Positions 1 through 10,870 of a DNA stretch of 64,000 nt are shown here, piece by piece. Numbering within the stretch: position 1 is the first letter of the stretch; each line of letters begins with the position of its first letter. The notes under the pieces were generated by a model. It made no database searches. It was not told the DNA's origin and saw only the letters and a program-made list of their open reading frames with translations. Location: contig CP136064.1 in the NCBI GenBank assembly GCA_032622095.1, positions 272,575,614-272,639,613 on the forward strand, written 5' to 3'. A program made the translations under genes and the position numbers. Source of the stretch: Siphonodentalium dalli (Eukaryota; Mollusca; Scaphopoda; Gadilida; Siphonodentaliidae).

Positions 1-318
1 ATTTTTTATAATGTTTTATTATTAAGCGGACATGGCTCAATTGAACTTCCAAAACAAATATAATTTGGAGGAGTGAAACGAATAGTTCGATAATGACCGA
101 AATACCCATCTACAGACTACATATATTTAATAGAGAGATATATCGTTTATTTTCGTGACATATGCAATCAATGAACAGTTGCCAATTTGCACCCGGCCCA
201 CAATGCACATAAGCCACGCTTTAAGTATATAGCATACGTGCTCTGTTCAACGAAAAAAACAACAATAATATTGGGACTATCATTCCTTTAGGGAAATATT
301 TTTTATAAATTGACAGTT
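1..318. other. No gene or repeat recognised
   Basis: AT-rich sequence with no convincing coding potential and no match that I can see elsewhere in the window. Confidence 0.4.
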
Positions 319-536
319 TTAAAGGGGCACTGTACACTATATCCGGTCATTTATTTAATTATAATGAAAATGAATTTATCATTCCAGTCATAAGATAATT
401 TTCATAGTAATTACTATGTTGTTTTTTGCACTAATCCATGACTAAAATTCATTAATTTGTTGCATGTATTCTGTTGAGTATAAAGGAGATGCATGGTCCC
501 ATAAATGTTCGGATTTAGTGTACAATATCCCGTTAA
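319..536 (+). mobile_element. TTAA-flanked MITE, family M1, complete copy
   Basis: TTAA is present at both edges (319-322 and 533-536). The ends are inverted: the left reads AGGGGCACTGTACAC and the right, on the opposite strand, CGGGATATTGTACACTAAATC. A near-palindrome sits inside at about 357-412. No coding capacity. A second, truncated copy in reverse orientation lies at 32140-32360. TTAA target sites are typical of piggyBac-type transposases, so it is probably a non-autonomous piggyBac-like element; that assignment is inferred from the target site only. The 72-codon ORF starting at 505 straddles the right end and is not considered real. Confidence 0.7.
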
Positions 537-744
537 TTCCTATATTATATATAATAATTTATTCCTCCACATGAAGGCATTACGGAATTTTGCTAACTTA
601 CGCAGGTGGGCATTTATATTTTTTATCTGTATAGTCCGGGAAGTAATAGGGGTACCCTTGCATCTCCTGGGACTTAATATCACCCCACTAATTTTATTCC
701 TTATTATGTCCTTCAACTTTTAAGCAATGTTAACAAGAAAAAAA

Positions 745-1955
745 GTGGCCGTGTAGACTCCAGACAAGATGGCGTCCATCGTTTTTCAGACCCTAAGTCA
801 GTTTTATGCAAATTATAGCGGGAAAATCTAGTAAATTTTTTACAAATGTATATATTTTCGTGAAGCTAAGACATAATGACACTTCTTTGGGCCAAAAGTT
901 GGAAGTTGAAAATATGACGTTTTTTCACAAATATCTTCTAGATCAATTCATGCTGTTTGGAACTGGTTGAGTAGTGTGACTTTATTTTATGTTTTGTATA
1001 TTAACTCTGATCATTGGAGCAATTAAACGTGTAATTATTGGGATCCTAGCTCCTTCCGATCCCTCAAAACATCGATTTTACAAAACGCGGTATAAAATTT
1101 CACAACAAATCACAATTGGGATTCTAGTCATATTTCAACAAGAAATGAACAGAACTTTGTAATGTAAGTGAGGAATATCATTACCTATGAATATTCCAAC
1201 TCACTGGAACCAAAATTCTTACTTCGGCTCAAAATGGCTGCCAAAATGGCCGCCAAAATATGGAAAAGGGTAAATATTGCCACAAGGTGACCTGCAATCG
1301 CTTACAAGTTGTGGTTGATGTATATAATTGGCAATAATGTATTCTATACATTGAATACTAACATGGCTGATGCACCATGGATCATTGTTACTATAGTCAC
1401 CACGTACACGACCAGAAATATTGGATTTTTCTCTCACAAACTTGACATAAATATCGGCAAAGATTCACTTTTCAGGGTTATACCATTTTTTCAAGTAGAA
1501 TGCAACTATCTTTGGTATCAAAGTTGTTTATTGTTTTGATCTATCTTAAATGTGTCACACTACGGTGTTTATAGACCAAACTGTTCAAGATGGCTTCCAA
1601 AATGGCAACCACATTTGTAAAAAGTTATTGTTTTGTTTACATATATCCCGAACATTATTATTTGCGTTATCCGAAAAGGTAGCAAATTGTGACTCACTTG
1701 GTTATTATACGTGTTAGTTAATTAACTAACAACTACGTTCTATTCCGTTTGTCCCAGTTCCGTATGGGGCATGACAGATTCATTTTAAAGTTGCAGTATG
1801 GAATTTTGCGGAGACCCTCTTTTGTGATTCTGGCCATATTATTGAAAGGAAATGTGCAGAACTTTGAGCAGGAACTGAGATGAACCACGATATAATAGTG
1901 GCTATTATGATCCAGTATATAACAATTGATGAACTGAATACAGGGCGGATGCCAA
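745..1955 (+). repeat. FB-42 copy 1, left outer arm
   Basis: Contains repeated runs of the type AAAATGGCnGCCAAAATGG (around 1232-1256 and 1588-1612) and aligns by eye with 33890-35110 of copy 2. Its inner half (about 1450-1955) is complementary to 4641-5132. Noncoding: the ORFs on both strands are short and unrelated to any protein I know. Confidence 0.7.
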
Positions 1956-3110
1956 TATAGCAGCCAGGGAGTTACTGTATGATCATACTTGAGGTGAATA
2001 GGTATACAGGGAGCTATTGAATGGTCATGAATGATGTGTATAGGTATACAAGTGGTGACTATATGGTTATGAGTGGGGTTTACATGGCGAGATTTATAGG
2101 AATGTAAGGAGTGGCTGTATAGTCATGTGAGGTGAATCGGTATACATGTAGTGACTGTACGGTGTATGTTGTGTGTGACCGATGTGGCCATATGTGCATT
2201 GATGTGGTGTATGGTTATAACGAGAGTAGCTACATGGTCATCCGTGTGTTGTTATATGGACTGACTGTAAGGTCGTGGATGGGATGTAACTATGTGTAGT
2301 ATGTGTGACTGTATTCCGACAGGTGGGTGTATATGTATATATGTGCTGTCCATATGAGCATGGGTGGAGTGCATATATAAATAGGGAGTGATGTTATGGT
2401 TATGGGTAATGTGTATAGGTGTACATGGGATGACTATACGGTCACGATTGAAGTGTATATGCATATCTGGAGTAAACTGGACGGTCATTGGCGAGCGTGT
2501 GGGTATATAGGGAGTGTCCTGTTGGTAACGGGTGGGACGTATATTTATATATGTTGTGGATGTATTATCATTGGTGGTGTGTATAGGGAGTAGATATATG
2601 ATCATAGATGGCGTTTATGAGTATACAATGCGTTGCTGAATTGTCATGTGTGAGGTGTATATGTAAGTATGGAACTTATGAGTAGTCGTGTGTTCGGGCA
2701 TTGGTATATCTGGAAGGGCTCATCATTGGTGATGTGTATAGGTATAGCTGGATTGACTCTATTGTCATGGATATGACGAATATGTATACATGTAGTGGTT
2801 GTATGGTCCATGCTGAGGTGAACATGTATACAATGAGTGACTGTATTATCGTGAATGTGGTGAATATGTATATATTGAGTGACTGTATGGTCATGTGTCA
2901 GGTGTAGGAGTATACCAGGTGTTCATGCATGGTGACTCGTGGCTGTATCGTCAGTTGTGGTGTGTACGGGTAAAACCAAGTATGGCTGTATGGTCAGATG
3001 TACGTGTATAAAGTGGGTGACTATATTGTCATTTGTGTGGTGTTTAGGTACATATGGAGTGACTGAGGTAATGGGTGGGTTGTACATGTGTACCTTGGGT
3101 GGCTATCGCT
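1956..3110 (+). repeat. 42-bp minisatellite, forward arm
   Basis: About 27 diverged units of 42 bp. The core reads GTGACTATATGGTCATG followed by a GTGTATAGGTATACAT segment. The spacing was checked at 2395, 2437 and 2480. The unit is rich in TATAC/GTATA steps. The same unit is in opposite orientation at 3215-4640. Confidence 0.85.
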
Positions 3111-3232
3111 TTCCACATTAACTCAAGGATATGTTAATCAATAGAGATGTCTTGTCAGAGAGTTCTCCATCGTGATGATGTTTATGTACATGGGGAAAAC
3201 GTTAAACGTGGAAAGCGACAGCCACCCATTAT
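3085..3232. repeat. Centre of the FB-42 palindrome
   Basis: GGGTGGCTATCGCTTTCCAC at 3099-3117 is mirrored by its near-perfect complement at about 3210-3230, with roughly 90 bp of single-copy sequence between them. Copy 2 keeps the complement of the same segment (CTCAAGGATATGTTAATC region) at about 35200-35235, so this turn is a fixed family feature and not a chance junction. Confidence 0.8.
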
Positions 3233-4640
3233 CACACAGTCATTCCTATCTACATAAACACCACATACATAACAATATAGTGACCCACTGTATACACGTA
3301 CACCCGACCCATGCCATGGATGACCATAGCATACAGCCATGAGTCACAATGCAGGCACACCAGGTATACCCCTAAATGTGACACATAACCATATAGTCAC
3401 CCCTTGTATACCCATTCACCTCACCATTGGCCATACGGTCATCCCCTATATACATATTCTCCACACTCATAGTCTAATGGACATTCAATATATACATCAA
3501 CACCACAACACTGACCATAGAGTCACTCCAGGTATACATATGCACCTCACAAATGGTCATATAGCCACTCGCTTCATACACATACATACCCTCACCCATG
3601 GCACAATCATGGTATACTCCTTCACCTGACCTATGGCCATATAGTCACCATAACATGGTCTATTCAAAACATTCATACATGATTCTGGTCAATACGTGCA
3701 TACATATTCACCTCACCATTGGCCATGTCACTCCATGTATCCCACACCATAGCCGAATAGCCACTCAAGATATACTAATACACCCCCTCCATGTCAGTAT
3801 AGATACTCCATGTATGTATATGCACCTCACACATGGCCACTCGCTATATACACATACCCCTCGCCCATGACCATATAGCAACAAGTGTGTATACGCGTAA
3901 AACCTACAAAATACTGCCACGAGTCACCAAGCAGGAATACCAGGTATACTCATACACCTGACATTCATTACATTTATGATCATTCAGTCACTCCTTGTAT
4001 ACCTACATGTACTCATCTCAACAATTATCATACTGTCACTACCTGTATACCTATTGGACACACACATAGTCATATAACTACTCGATATATACACCCGAGA
4101 CCATAGAGTCACTCCAGGTATACATATACACCTCACCAATGGCCATTCAGCCCTTCCAGATATACACAAATCCACACACACGACCACTCATACCTTCCAT
4201 ACTTGTATATACACTTCACACACGACAATTTAGCAACATAATCATACACGTCACCCATCATCATATAGCTAATCCTTACACACACATCAATGATAAAACA
4301 TCCACGAGATATATAAATATACACCAACCGTTACCACAAGGACCCTCCGTATATATATGACCATGTAGCTATATCCATACACCATATCAATGCCAATACA
4401 TGCACATCGGGTGCACCCGTACTATATACACACAACCATACACCATGCAGTCACACCATACCGATTCACCTCACACCTGACCATGACCTCTCCCTGTATA
4501 CCTATAAATCTTACCATGGACACCCCACTCATAACCATATAGTCACTCCTCGTATACCTATTCATTCATGACATACACTAACTACCTGTATACCTATTCA
4601 CCTCACCTATGGGCATAAAGTAACTCCATGGCTACCATCT
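3215..4640 (-). repeat. 42-bp minisatellite, reverse arm
   Basis: About 34 units of the 42-bp repeat, read here as ACCATATAGTCACTCC plus a GTATACATATACACCTCAC segment, the complement of the forward arm. Because 42 is a multiple of three, open frames persist in several phases and show a 14-residue His/Thr/Ile-rich periodicity (for example the 96-codon ORF at 3339-3629). I treat these as a by-product of the repeat. Confidence 0.85.
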
Positions 4641-5132
4641 TTGCATCCACCCTGGATCCAGTTGATAATTTCATCATAATGGACCAGAATAGCCACAGAT
4701 TATGGTTCATCTCAGTTCCGTCTCAAAGTTCTGCCCATTTCCTTTCAATAATATGGCCATAATCACAAAAGAGATTATCGGCAAAATTCAATACTTTAAA
4801 ATGAATTGATCATGTCCCATACGGAACTGGGACAACCATAATAGAACATGTAGTTGTTAGTTAATTAACTAACACGTATAATAACCAAGTGAGTAACAAT
4901 TTGCTACCTTTTCGGAAAACGCAGAGAATAATGTTCGGGATATATGTAAAAAATTAACGTTTTACAAATTTGGTTGCCATTTTGGAAGCTATCTTGAGCA
5001 ATTTGGTCTATACACACCGTAGTGTGACACATTTAAGATATACCAAAACATAAACACCTTTCAATCCAAAGATAGTTACATTGTAGAAAAAATGGTCCAA
5101 ACCTCAAAAGCGAATTGTTGCCGATATTTCAC
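4641..5132 (-). repeat. FB-42 copy 1, right outer arm (shortened)
   Basis: Complement of about 1450-1955, including the TTAGTTAATTAACTAAC palindrome (left about 1716-1733, right about 4856-4874). It ends abruptly at about 5132, next to the inverted-repeat element at 5139-5562. Confidence 0.75.
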
Positions 5133-5138
5133 GACCTG

Positions 5139-5562
5139 AGTTCCAACTTGTCCGATGTGACATACTGGTACGAAACGTCCGTTCACTAGGACCGAAATTT
5201 GAAGCTCTACCCGATGCGCTTACACCTGTTGCTGTAACTTGATTCTATGAAGAGTAAAATACAATTCCTGTTTGTCCGTTGTGCTCGAAAGTAGTATGAA
5301 TTGTTGTTTCTATTTTGTCCTTACGCACTTATTTGCCCATAATCCAGTTCCAGGTTGTTCCATGTGTTGAAAAATCGAAATTTGCTCACTTGGGACAATA
5401 TGGAACCGAATCATATGACACGCGTTTAAAGAACTGAATGTTTTTGCCATACTGATTTAGTTCCAATTTGTTCCATCCGTTGATTCTACGTCATTTATGT
5501 CACGTGGAATAAATGAGGTCCGAATAACTACACGTTACGTCACATAGGACAAAGTGGAACTT
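5139..5562. mobile_element. Inverted-repeat element with AGTTCCAACTTGTCC ends
   Basis: Left end AGTTCCAACTTGTCCGATGTGAC is matched at the right end by the complement of AAGTTCCACTTTGTCCTATG. Two internal near-copies (CAGTTCCAGGTTGTTCCATG about 5345; TAGTTCCAATTTGTTCC about 5459) look like repeated binding sites. Noncoding, about 0.42 kb. The same end, joined to the same FB-42 arm sequence, recurs at 12646-12700. Confidence 0.6.
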
Positions 5563-5580
5563 GTTGGTTAATTTATATTT

Positions 5581-6738
5581 TGAACGGTTTGCGATATATT
5601 GGATTTTAGCTACCCCTCCCCAAACACGTTTCTGGTCGAAATTACATAATGTACAAACATTTTCTACAGTAATTGATCTTAATGGGACCCCACAAGAATC
5701 TTGTACTGAGCGTGTTGTCCATAAATACCGTTTTATTGATTACAGATGTGTTCAGGCTTCCATACCCCCAGTTAAAACAACAACATATTTTATTGATAAC
5801 AGGTAATTGTGCATGGATTAATATCGATTGTATAATATTAAAATATTTGTTATAAACATATGATGAAAACCGGATCCGTAGACAGAAGCAAGCGTGGTTA
5901 AAGGTGTCACCAGGCTTCCAAACCACCAGTTACAACAACACATGTTGTTTTATATTAATATATAGCGACTTTGTAGAACTAAAGTATTTGTTCTAAACGA
6001 CATATAATGTAAAGTAACATATGCAAAACAAAATCATTGTTGCTGCCATAGTGATTTTTAGAGTTCCTCTAAATCGACCAAAATATAGAAACAATGGATA
6101 ATGTATTGTATACCGCATAAAATATTCTGATCAAGGTGGCAAGCGTTAGTTAGGTCCCCCTACACTGTTAGAAGTCTTGAACACACCACGAACTGAAAGA
6201 ATATGAGTTAAATATTAACTGAGGATAGTTAATATAAGGATAGTTAAATAAGGAAACACACAATGTCTATGGATGGCACTATAAACAACGCGGCTGCATG
6301 GCAAATATGAAAGGCGAATTTTCTATTTTTCGAGAACAGTCCCAGGACCATAAGCAATGGTTTGCTGTTTCTATTTTGCCACAATGAAGAAAGGTGATGT
6401 TTTAAAGTGATTACTCAATAGGCCATAGTTCAAACTACTGCATTTTAAATCTTAAGCGAGAATGGAGTACTTGTAATATGCGACACTTACTGCGGTAATA
6501 GTAAATAAAATGTGTTGCTGTTGTTGTTGCTGTAACATGGGGCCTGGAAGCCCGAACACATCTTTAAGCACTTAAGTAGTGTCATCCGGCCCAATTGTAA
6601 GCAAGCGAGTCATGTTGGGTCCCATTATGATCAATTGGGAAATTTGGTAAAGTTCTTAACACAAAATATGTAATTTTTCGACCAAAAACATGTTTGGGGA
6701 GGGGTAGCTAAAATCCATTATTTCGCAAACCGGTCCAA
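5581..6738. mobile_element. Foldback/TIR element, 1.16 kb
   Basis: The ends are long inverted repeats. GGATTTTAGCTACCCCTCC at about 5603 is matched on the opposite strand at about 6699-6717, with similarity running inwards for about 150-200 bp (GGTCGAAA, ATGGGACCC and CAGGCTTCCA blocks on both sides). A CAGGCTTCCA plus ACAACAACA segment is repeated at about 5752 and 5910. No transposase reading frame was seen. Confidence 0.65.
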
Positions 6739-7001
6739 TTATCTGTTAACTTCTCGCTACATATGCTTGGTATAACTGCTACACCATAGGGATTAAATGT
6801 GTTGGCATTATAGTAATACACATTTGTATGATAATGTTTGAAAAACAATATTTTTGTGAAAAAGGAGATATTTTTCAGCAAAAAATAAATGGCAAGACAA
6901 ATACAAATTAACCAACCCTTTGTGCATGTCAAGTAGATACATGATATGAAGTAGTAATGTTAACACCAACAGTATTGGAAAATTAGTTAGGACATAGCAC
7001 C

Positions 7002-7139
7002 GTTCCGCGCATTCAGTGCTACATGTCAAAGTTCTGGAGTAGCATTCCATATATAGCTTTTCAATATTCAAAACTTAATATGTGTAATCACTGGAATGAT
7101 ACTCCAGAACTTAGATATGTAGCACTTAAACCGCGGAAT
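7002..7139. mobile_element. Small palindromic MITE, family P1
   Basis: About 138 bp made almost entirely of inverted repeat. AGTGCTACATGTCAAAGTTC at 7015 is mirrored at about 7100-7126, and the outer CGTTCCGCG is mirrored by CCGCGGAATT. A second copy lies at 11951-12100. Confidence 0.65.
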
Positions 7140-7339
7140 TGGGGCTGGATGGATCCAATATGATATAATCTCAGTGATCACGATTATGGTGCCAATACAC
7201 AACTACACTATACAGTTCATTGTTCATGAGTTCATTACTTGCACCAGAAGGCGAGTTTACATTTTGTGTTTGTTATTAAAATGTTTTGTTCGTAATCAGC
7301 TGTGTCAAAATATGCCACAATCCGAAGCGTGGGGGTACT

Positions 7340-8165
7340 GGCTCTGTCATGAATTATTAACATTGAACAAGCAGTGATATATTTCTTTGTTAATACCTGT
7401 TCCTTAATAATGTATTTCACTGAAAGTGAAGTTCCCAAGTCGATATTGCACGATTTCAGTGACTTTGTGAGTAATTTTGCTTTGCGTCGCTTACAATCAC
7501 GGAATTACTCCCGGGTATATGATTCACTGTTAAAGGTACGGTTGGCCCTGGCGGTGGGTATCCTGTGAAAATATTTCCACCGTCAAAAACCGCCACAAAC
7601 AGAAAGAACATCAAAATGTAGAAGACTTTGTCCGTATACAAATAAGAAATATCGCATAAACAGTATGTTATTGTGAAATGTTTGACATTTGTTATGTAAA
7701 CAAAAGCATCAAAAGTTACTTTTCTGATGTTTGTTTATATTATGATAGTAAACATAAAGAGCGTTCTTTGTTGGTGAATTCCTGATATGGAACTAATACA
7801 GAGCGTTTATGCCATTTGTGTATGATTAGCCAGCAGCATTGTGCTGTCTTCTGTAACACAGCCAGGCTCTTCCTTAGGTAAAATATAGTAGGTCTTTATG
7901 ATAACATGCTGTTTACGTGAGGGTCATGGTTTATATGAACGAAACTGTATGCGTTTTAATGTCTTTCTGTTTACGTTGATTAGAACAAATATGAATATTT
8001 TCGACAACTAAGGCCTCACGTGCCTTTAATTTTTGCGATATCAGCTCACAACTGTCACAAAAAATGCAATCTCGAACTGGGACCACCCCTACTGTGAAGT
8101 AGATTGTTGAGGAAGTATTATCAGAGATATATTCCCTGCCCTGTTTGTTCAATGTCATAACGAGA
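7340..8165. mobile_element. Foldback element F3, copy 1, carrying a nested MITE
   Basis: Sequence at about 7348-7470 (ACATTGAACAAGCAGTGATA, then TTCCTTAATAATGTATTTCAC) pairs with the opposite strand at about 8040-8160. The loop is interrupted by the TTAA-MITE at 7530-8029. The uninterrupted paralogue is at 31260-31800. No protein is encoded. Confidence 0.7.
7530..8029 (+). mobile_element. TTAA-flanked MITE, family M2, copy 1
   Basis: TTAA occurs at 7530-7533 and 8026-8029. The ends are inverted: left AGGTACGGTTGGCC and, on the other strand from the right, AGGCACGTGAGGCC. It matches 54159-54660 in reverse orientation over its whole length by eye. It sits in the loop of foldback F3, where the paralogue at 31514-31517 also has a TTAA. 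It is probably a piggyBac-type non-autonomous element, judged from the target site only. Confidence 0.8.
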
Positions 8166-8724
8166 CAAAATGTGCGAAGAGCGAATTTACTATCAACATA
8201 TTTTGTTGTCTGTGGGCATGGCGTAACTGGCTATGGTTCGATGGGTTCGGACGAACCCGCCTTGGGAAGGACAATGCTCTATTCTCCGACCATGCACTGT
8301 CTACAATATGCACGTTCTCCAAACATAAAATGACATTGAGTGTTACCAAAATTACATTAATATCTGCCATTTTCGAAAAAGGTAGCAAATAATAATGGCT
8401 GTTTATGGCGCTTATCCTTGTTCTAAGAAGGTTTTAAACATTACACTATTGTCCCAGTCATATTTTACAAGCCAACCAACGAACCGACTGCAACCATTAT
8501 ATTGATGTACAAGCGCTGCTCTAGTTTGATCAGAACGAGATCTGATAATCACCAGTATGACAATCTGGGGGGTACTGGTAATCGTTTAACGCATGAATGT
8601 GTGAAGTCGGCACAGTACGAGCGGTCTTGAACGTCTCTCAAGTCTCTGTTGTGTGAACACTCAAAATAAACCACCGACGGAATGCGAATCACTGGACCAG
8701 CGTGTTATAGTGGGGGCCATGTAT
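8166..8724. other. No gene or repeat recognised
   Basis: Short ORFs only on both strands; no recognisable protein, splice pattern or repeat family. Confidence 0.4.
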
Positions 8725-8843
8725 CTATTCCGAAGGTTCTCTATTCCGAAGGTTCTCTATTCCGAAGGTTCGCTATTCGGAAGGTTCACTATTCCGAAGG
8801 GTCGCTATTCCGAATGTTGTCTATTCCGAAGGTTCGCTATTCG
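8725..8843 (+). repeat. 16-bp minisatellite array
   Basis: About seven units of CTATTCCGAAGGTTCG with point variants. An array of the same unit in the opposite orientation is at 10306-10409, so the two bracket about 1.46 kb. The 73-codon ORFs through this array are repeat artefacts. Confidence 0.9.
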
Positions 8844-9199
8844 CCGATATCCACATATATATGTTTATATATAGTCACACAGGCCATCGCCCTATCATTT
8901 TAAGGAGTTTTGGGCGTTCAAATTTCATAATTCATAATCTCGACAAATGATGACCCAATTAAGTCACTTGAACAATTTTATCTTCTCAACTGTCATATTT
9001 AGATGGGGATGGCAATCAGGGCATTCACATAATGAGCTAGCAAAAAGAGATAAATAGAAGAAGCATTAAAAGTATATTTCTCATTCTATTTAAGAGATAC
9101 ATATATTCTTGCAAACTGGGAGTCCTCGAACCGTCAGAGTATTGCATATATATTATAACACAATTGAGTCTGTTCCATTCAATACAGATTCCACAAAAA
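8844..9199. other. Spacer, nothing recognised
   Basis: AT-rich sequence between the minisatellite and the E4 repeat. No coding signal. Confidence 0.4.
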
Positions 9200-9978
9200 A
9201 AGTTTGTCAAGAGATATGGCAATGTATCGAAGGCTTGTTCAAAAATAGTGGCCACAGTGTGCAGTCAAATATGTTTTCTTCTGATATAAAAGAATACGCA
9301 GTCAGTAGCACATGACTTTTCAGGATCCGCCAATACTGACATCTGACAAGGGTATATCTGCCCGATACAGCGTAATTTTTAGAACAGACTCATTGACTGA
9401 CATAAACAACTCAAAATCTCGCTCTGTGTCTGGCACATGTAGCTGATATACATGCGCAGCAACATTTCTTTTAAACTGAGAATATTTAGCCAATACATAG
9501 CACCATGAACAGAGGAGCACCTGTAAATTTCTTTAAAACATCTGTATCTTCATTGATATATGATAGTCAGGTGTCCTCAATAACTTAGTCCAACCCACTA
9601 GATTGATTGATACATCTCTATATGTAAAACCCAATTGTCGACTTTTATTTTTGCGAACTAATGTGTTTATGATGTTAATGTATCATATTATAACGTCTGA
9701 AGTATAACGCAGTTGTAAATAAATAAATACTTCATTATTGGTGGAACGGCTTAATCGCGATAAACAAAATGACAATCGACAAGGTGAGCCACTGCTTGTA
9801 TTCCATGACTGTGTAAGAATCATATTATGTGATGCTATTTGAATATAGGACTTATGAGAATACGTGTAACACTTTGAGCAAGAGTATTCTTTATTCCCAA
9901 CAAATATCCACAGCACGCAGAGGGTTTTTACATCACTTTGACCTGGGCAACGCCGGGTAATCCTGCTAGTAATTTATA
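9200..9978 (-). mobile_element. Dispersed repeat E4, copy 1
   Basis: Read on the minus strand it starts with TACTAGCAGGATTACCCGGC and GTTGCCCAGG, then runs leftwards. It matches 17617 onwards segment by segment: ACACGTATTCTCATAA, TAGAGATGTATCAATCAA, the GGATCCTGAAAAGTCATGTG block, and TTGACTGCACACTG at about 9256. Noncoding in this copy. Class unknown. It lies inside the bracket formed by the two 16-bp arrays. Confidence 0.65.
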
Positions 9979-10305
9979 TATCTGCTCCGGTGTTCGAATA
10001 TTAAGTGGGCATTAAATGTTGTTTCTTTCAAATACAGATTGCCAGTTCGGACAGACTGTATCTCTGACGTGTTGTTTATTTCAGTCATGCATGCAGTCAT
10101 CGTGTTTTCAACTCTCCATAATAAACGATTAACTGATACTGTCTTCTTGCTATTAATAACCAACATCTGGGACAATTTGGGAATTAGCATGGGGTGTATA
10201 AATATTATTTAGTTCAATACTAGCGTAACAGCATTTTTCATCCTCGTGTGGTTTTTGTGGGGGGTGCAAATTTTGATTCATTTGTGATTAAATGCGACCA
10301 TAATA
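9979..10305. other. Spacer, nothing recognised
   Basis: No coding or repeat signal recognised between the E4 start and the second 16-bp array. Confidence 0.35.
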
Positions 10306-10409
10306 GAAAACCTTCAGAATAGCGAACATTCGGAATAGCGAACCTTCGGAATAATGAACCTTCTGAATAGCGAACCTTCGGAATAACGAACCTTCGGAAT
10401 AGAGAACCC
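10306..10409 (-). repeat. 16-bp minisatellite array, inverted partner
   Basis: About six units of AATAGCGAACCTTCGG, the complement of the 8725-8843 unit. Confidence 0.9.
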
Positions 10410-10439
10410 TACCCGTTCTAGTGACACATTTTCGATTTA

Positions 10440-10870
10440 CAGAAGAGACAAAACATCCAAGTTCGAAGCTGTTGGAGTCTACTATTAGGACGCTTACGCT
10501 TAGTAGGGAATCGCGCTGAAGAATCGGTAGCCGTCCAGAACCTTTCGTACTGAAATGTTGGATAAAAATAAACCAAGTTATAACCAGTTGGGGTTTACTC
10601 TTATGACGTTTGCGCTTAGTAGGGGTCCCGCTATTTTAAATATTACGTTTGGTTCTCGAACTAAAGAATCGGCAGAGTCCAGAACATTTCGAACTGGATT
10701 AATGGACACAATATTATCCCAGTTCGATACAGTTGGCGTCTACTCTTATGACGCACACTCTTATGACGCTTACACTTAGAAGGGAATCCCGCTATTTTAA
10801 ATATTTTATTTGGTTCTCGAACTGAATAATCAGCAGGCGTCCAGAACCGTTCATACTGAGCTAATGATGC
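10440..10870 (+). repeat. Three diverged tandem units of about 110-145 bp
   Basis: Each unit holds a GTTGG(A/G/C)GT(C/T)TACT block, GACGCTTACGCTTAGTAGGG or a close variant, TTTGGTTCTCGAACT in two of three, and a GTCCAGAAC(C/A)(T/G)TTC end. The units start near 10455, 10568 and 10720. A single copy of the same repeat lies at about 18655-18830. Confidence 0.65.

Larger units (their letters stand above)
745..5132. mobile_element. FB-42 foldback element, copy 1 (4.4-kb imperfect palindrome)
   Basis: The order is left outer arm, 42-bp minisatellite read forwards, a central 0.1-kb turn, the same minisatellite read on the opposite strand, then a right outer arm complementary to the inner part of the left arm. 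For example, sequence at about 1860-1930 pairs with 4670-4740, and 1450-1500 with 5090-5130. The right arm stops near 5132, so left-arm sequence at 745-1447 is unpaired here. In copy 2 (33890-37552) the right arm reaches further and confirms that this part belongs to the family. No transposase was seen. It resembles classic foldback (FB) elements, which also carry tandem repeats in long inverted arms; family identity is inference. Confidence 0.75.

Noticed and set aside
2252-2605. 117-codon minus-strand ORF
   Set aside because: Lies entirely in the 42-bp minisatellite; the open frame follows from the repeat length being a multiple of three.
3339-4360. CRISPR-like repeat-spacer array
   Set aside because: Units are contiguous diverged 42-mers with no conserved repeat/unique spacer alternation, and the context is eukaryotic.
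8653-8903. 73-codon ORFs across the 16-bp array
   Set aside because: Artefact of the CTATTCCGAAGGTTCG repeat.
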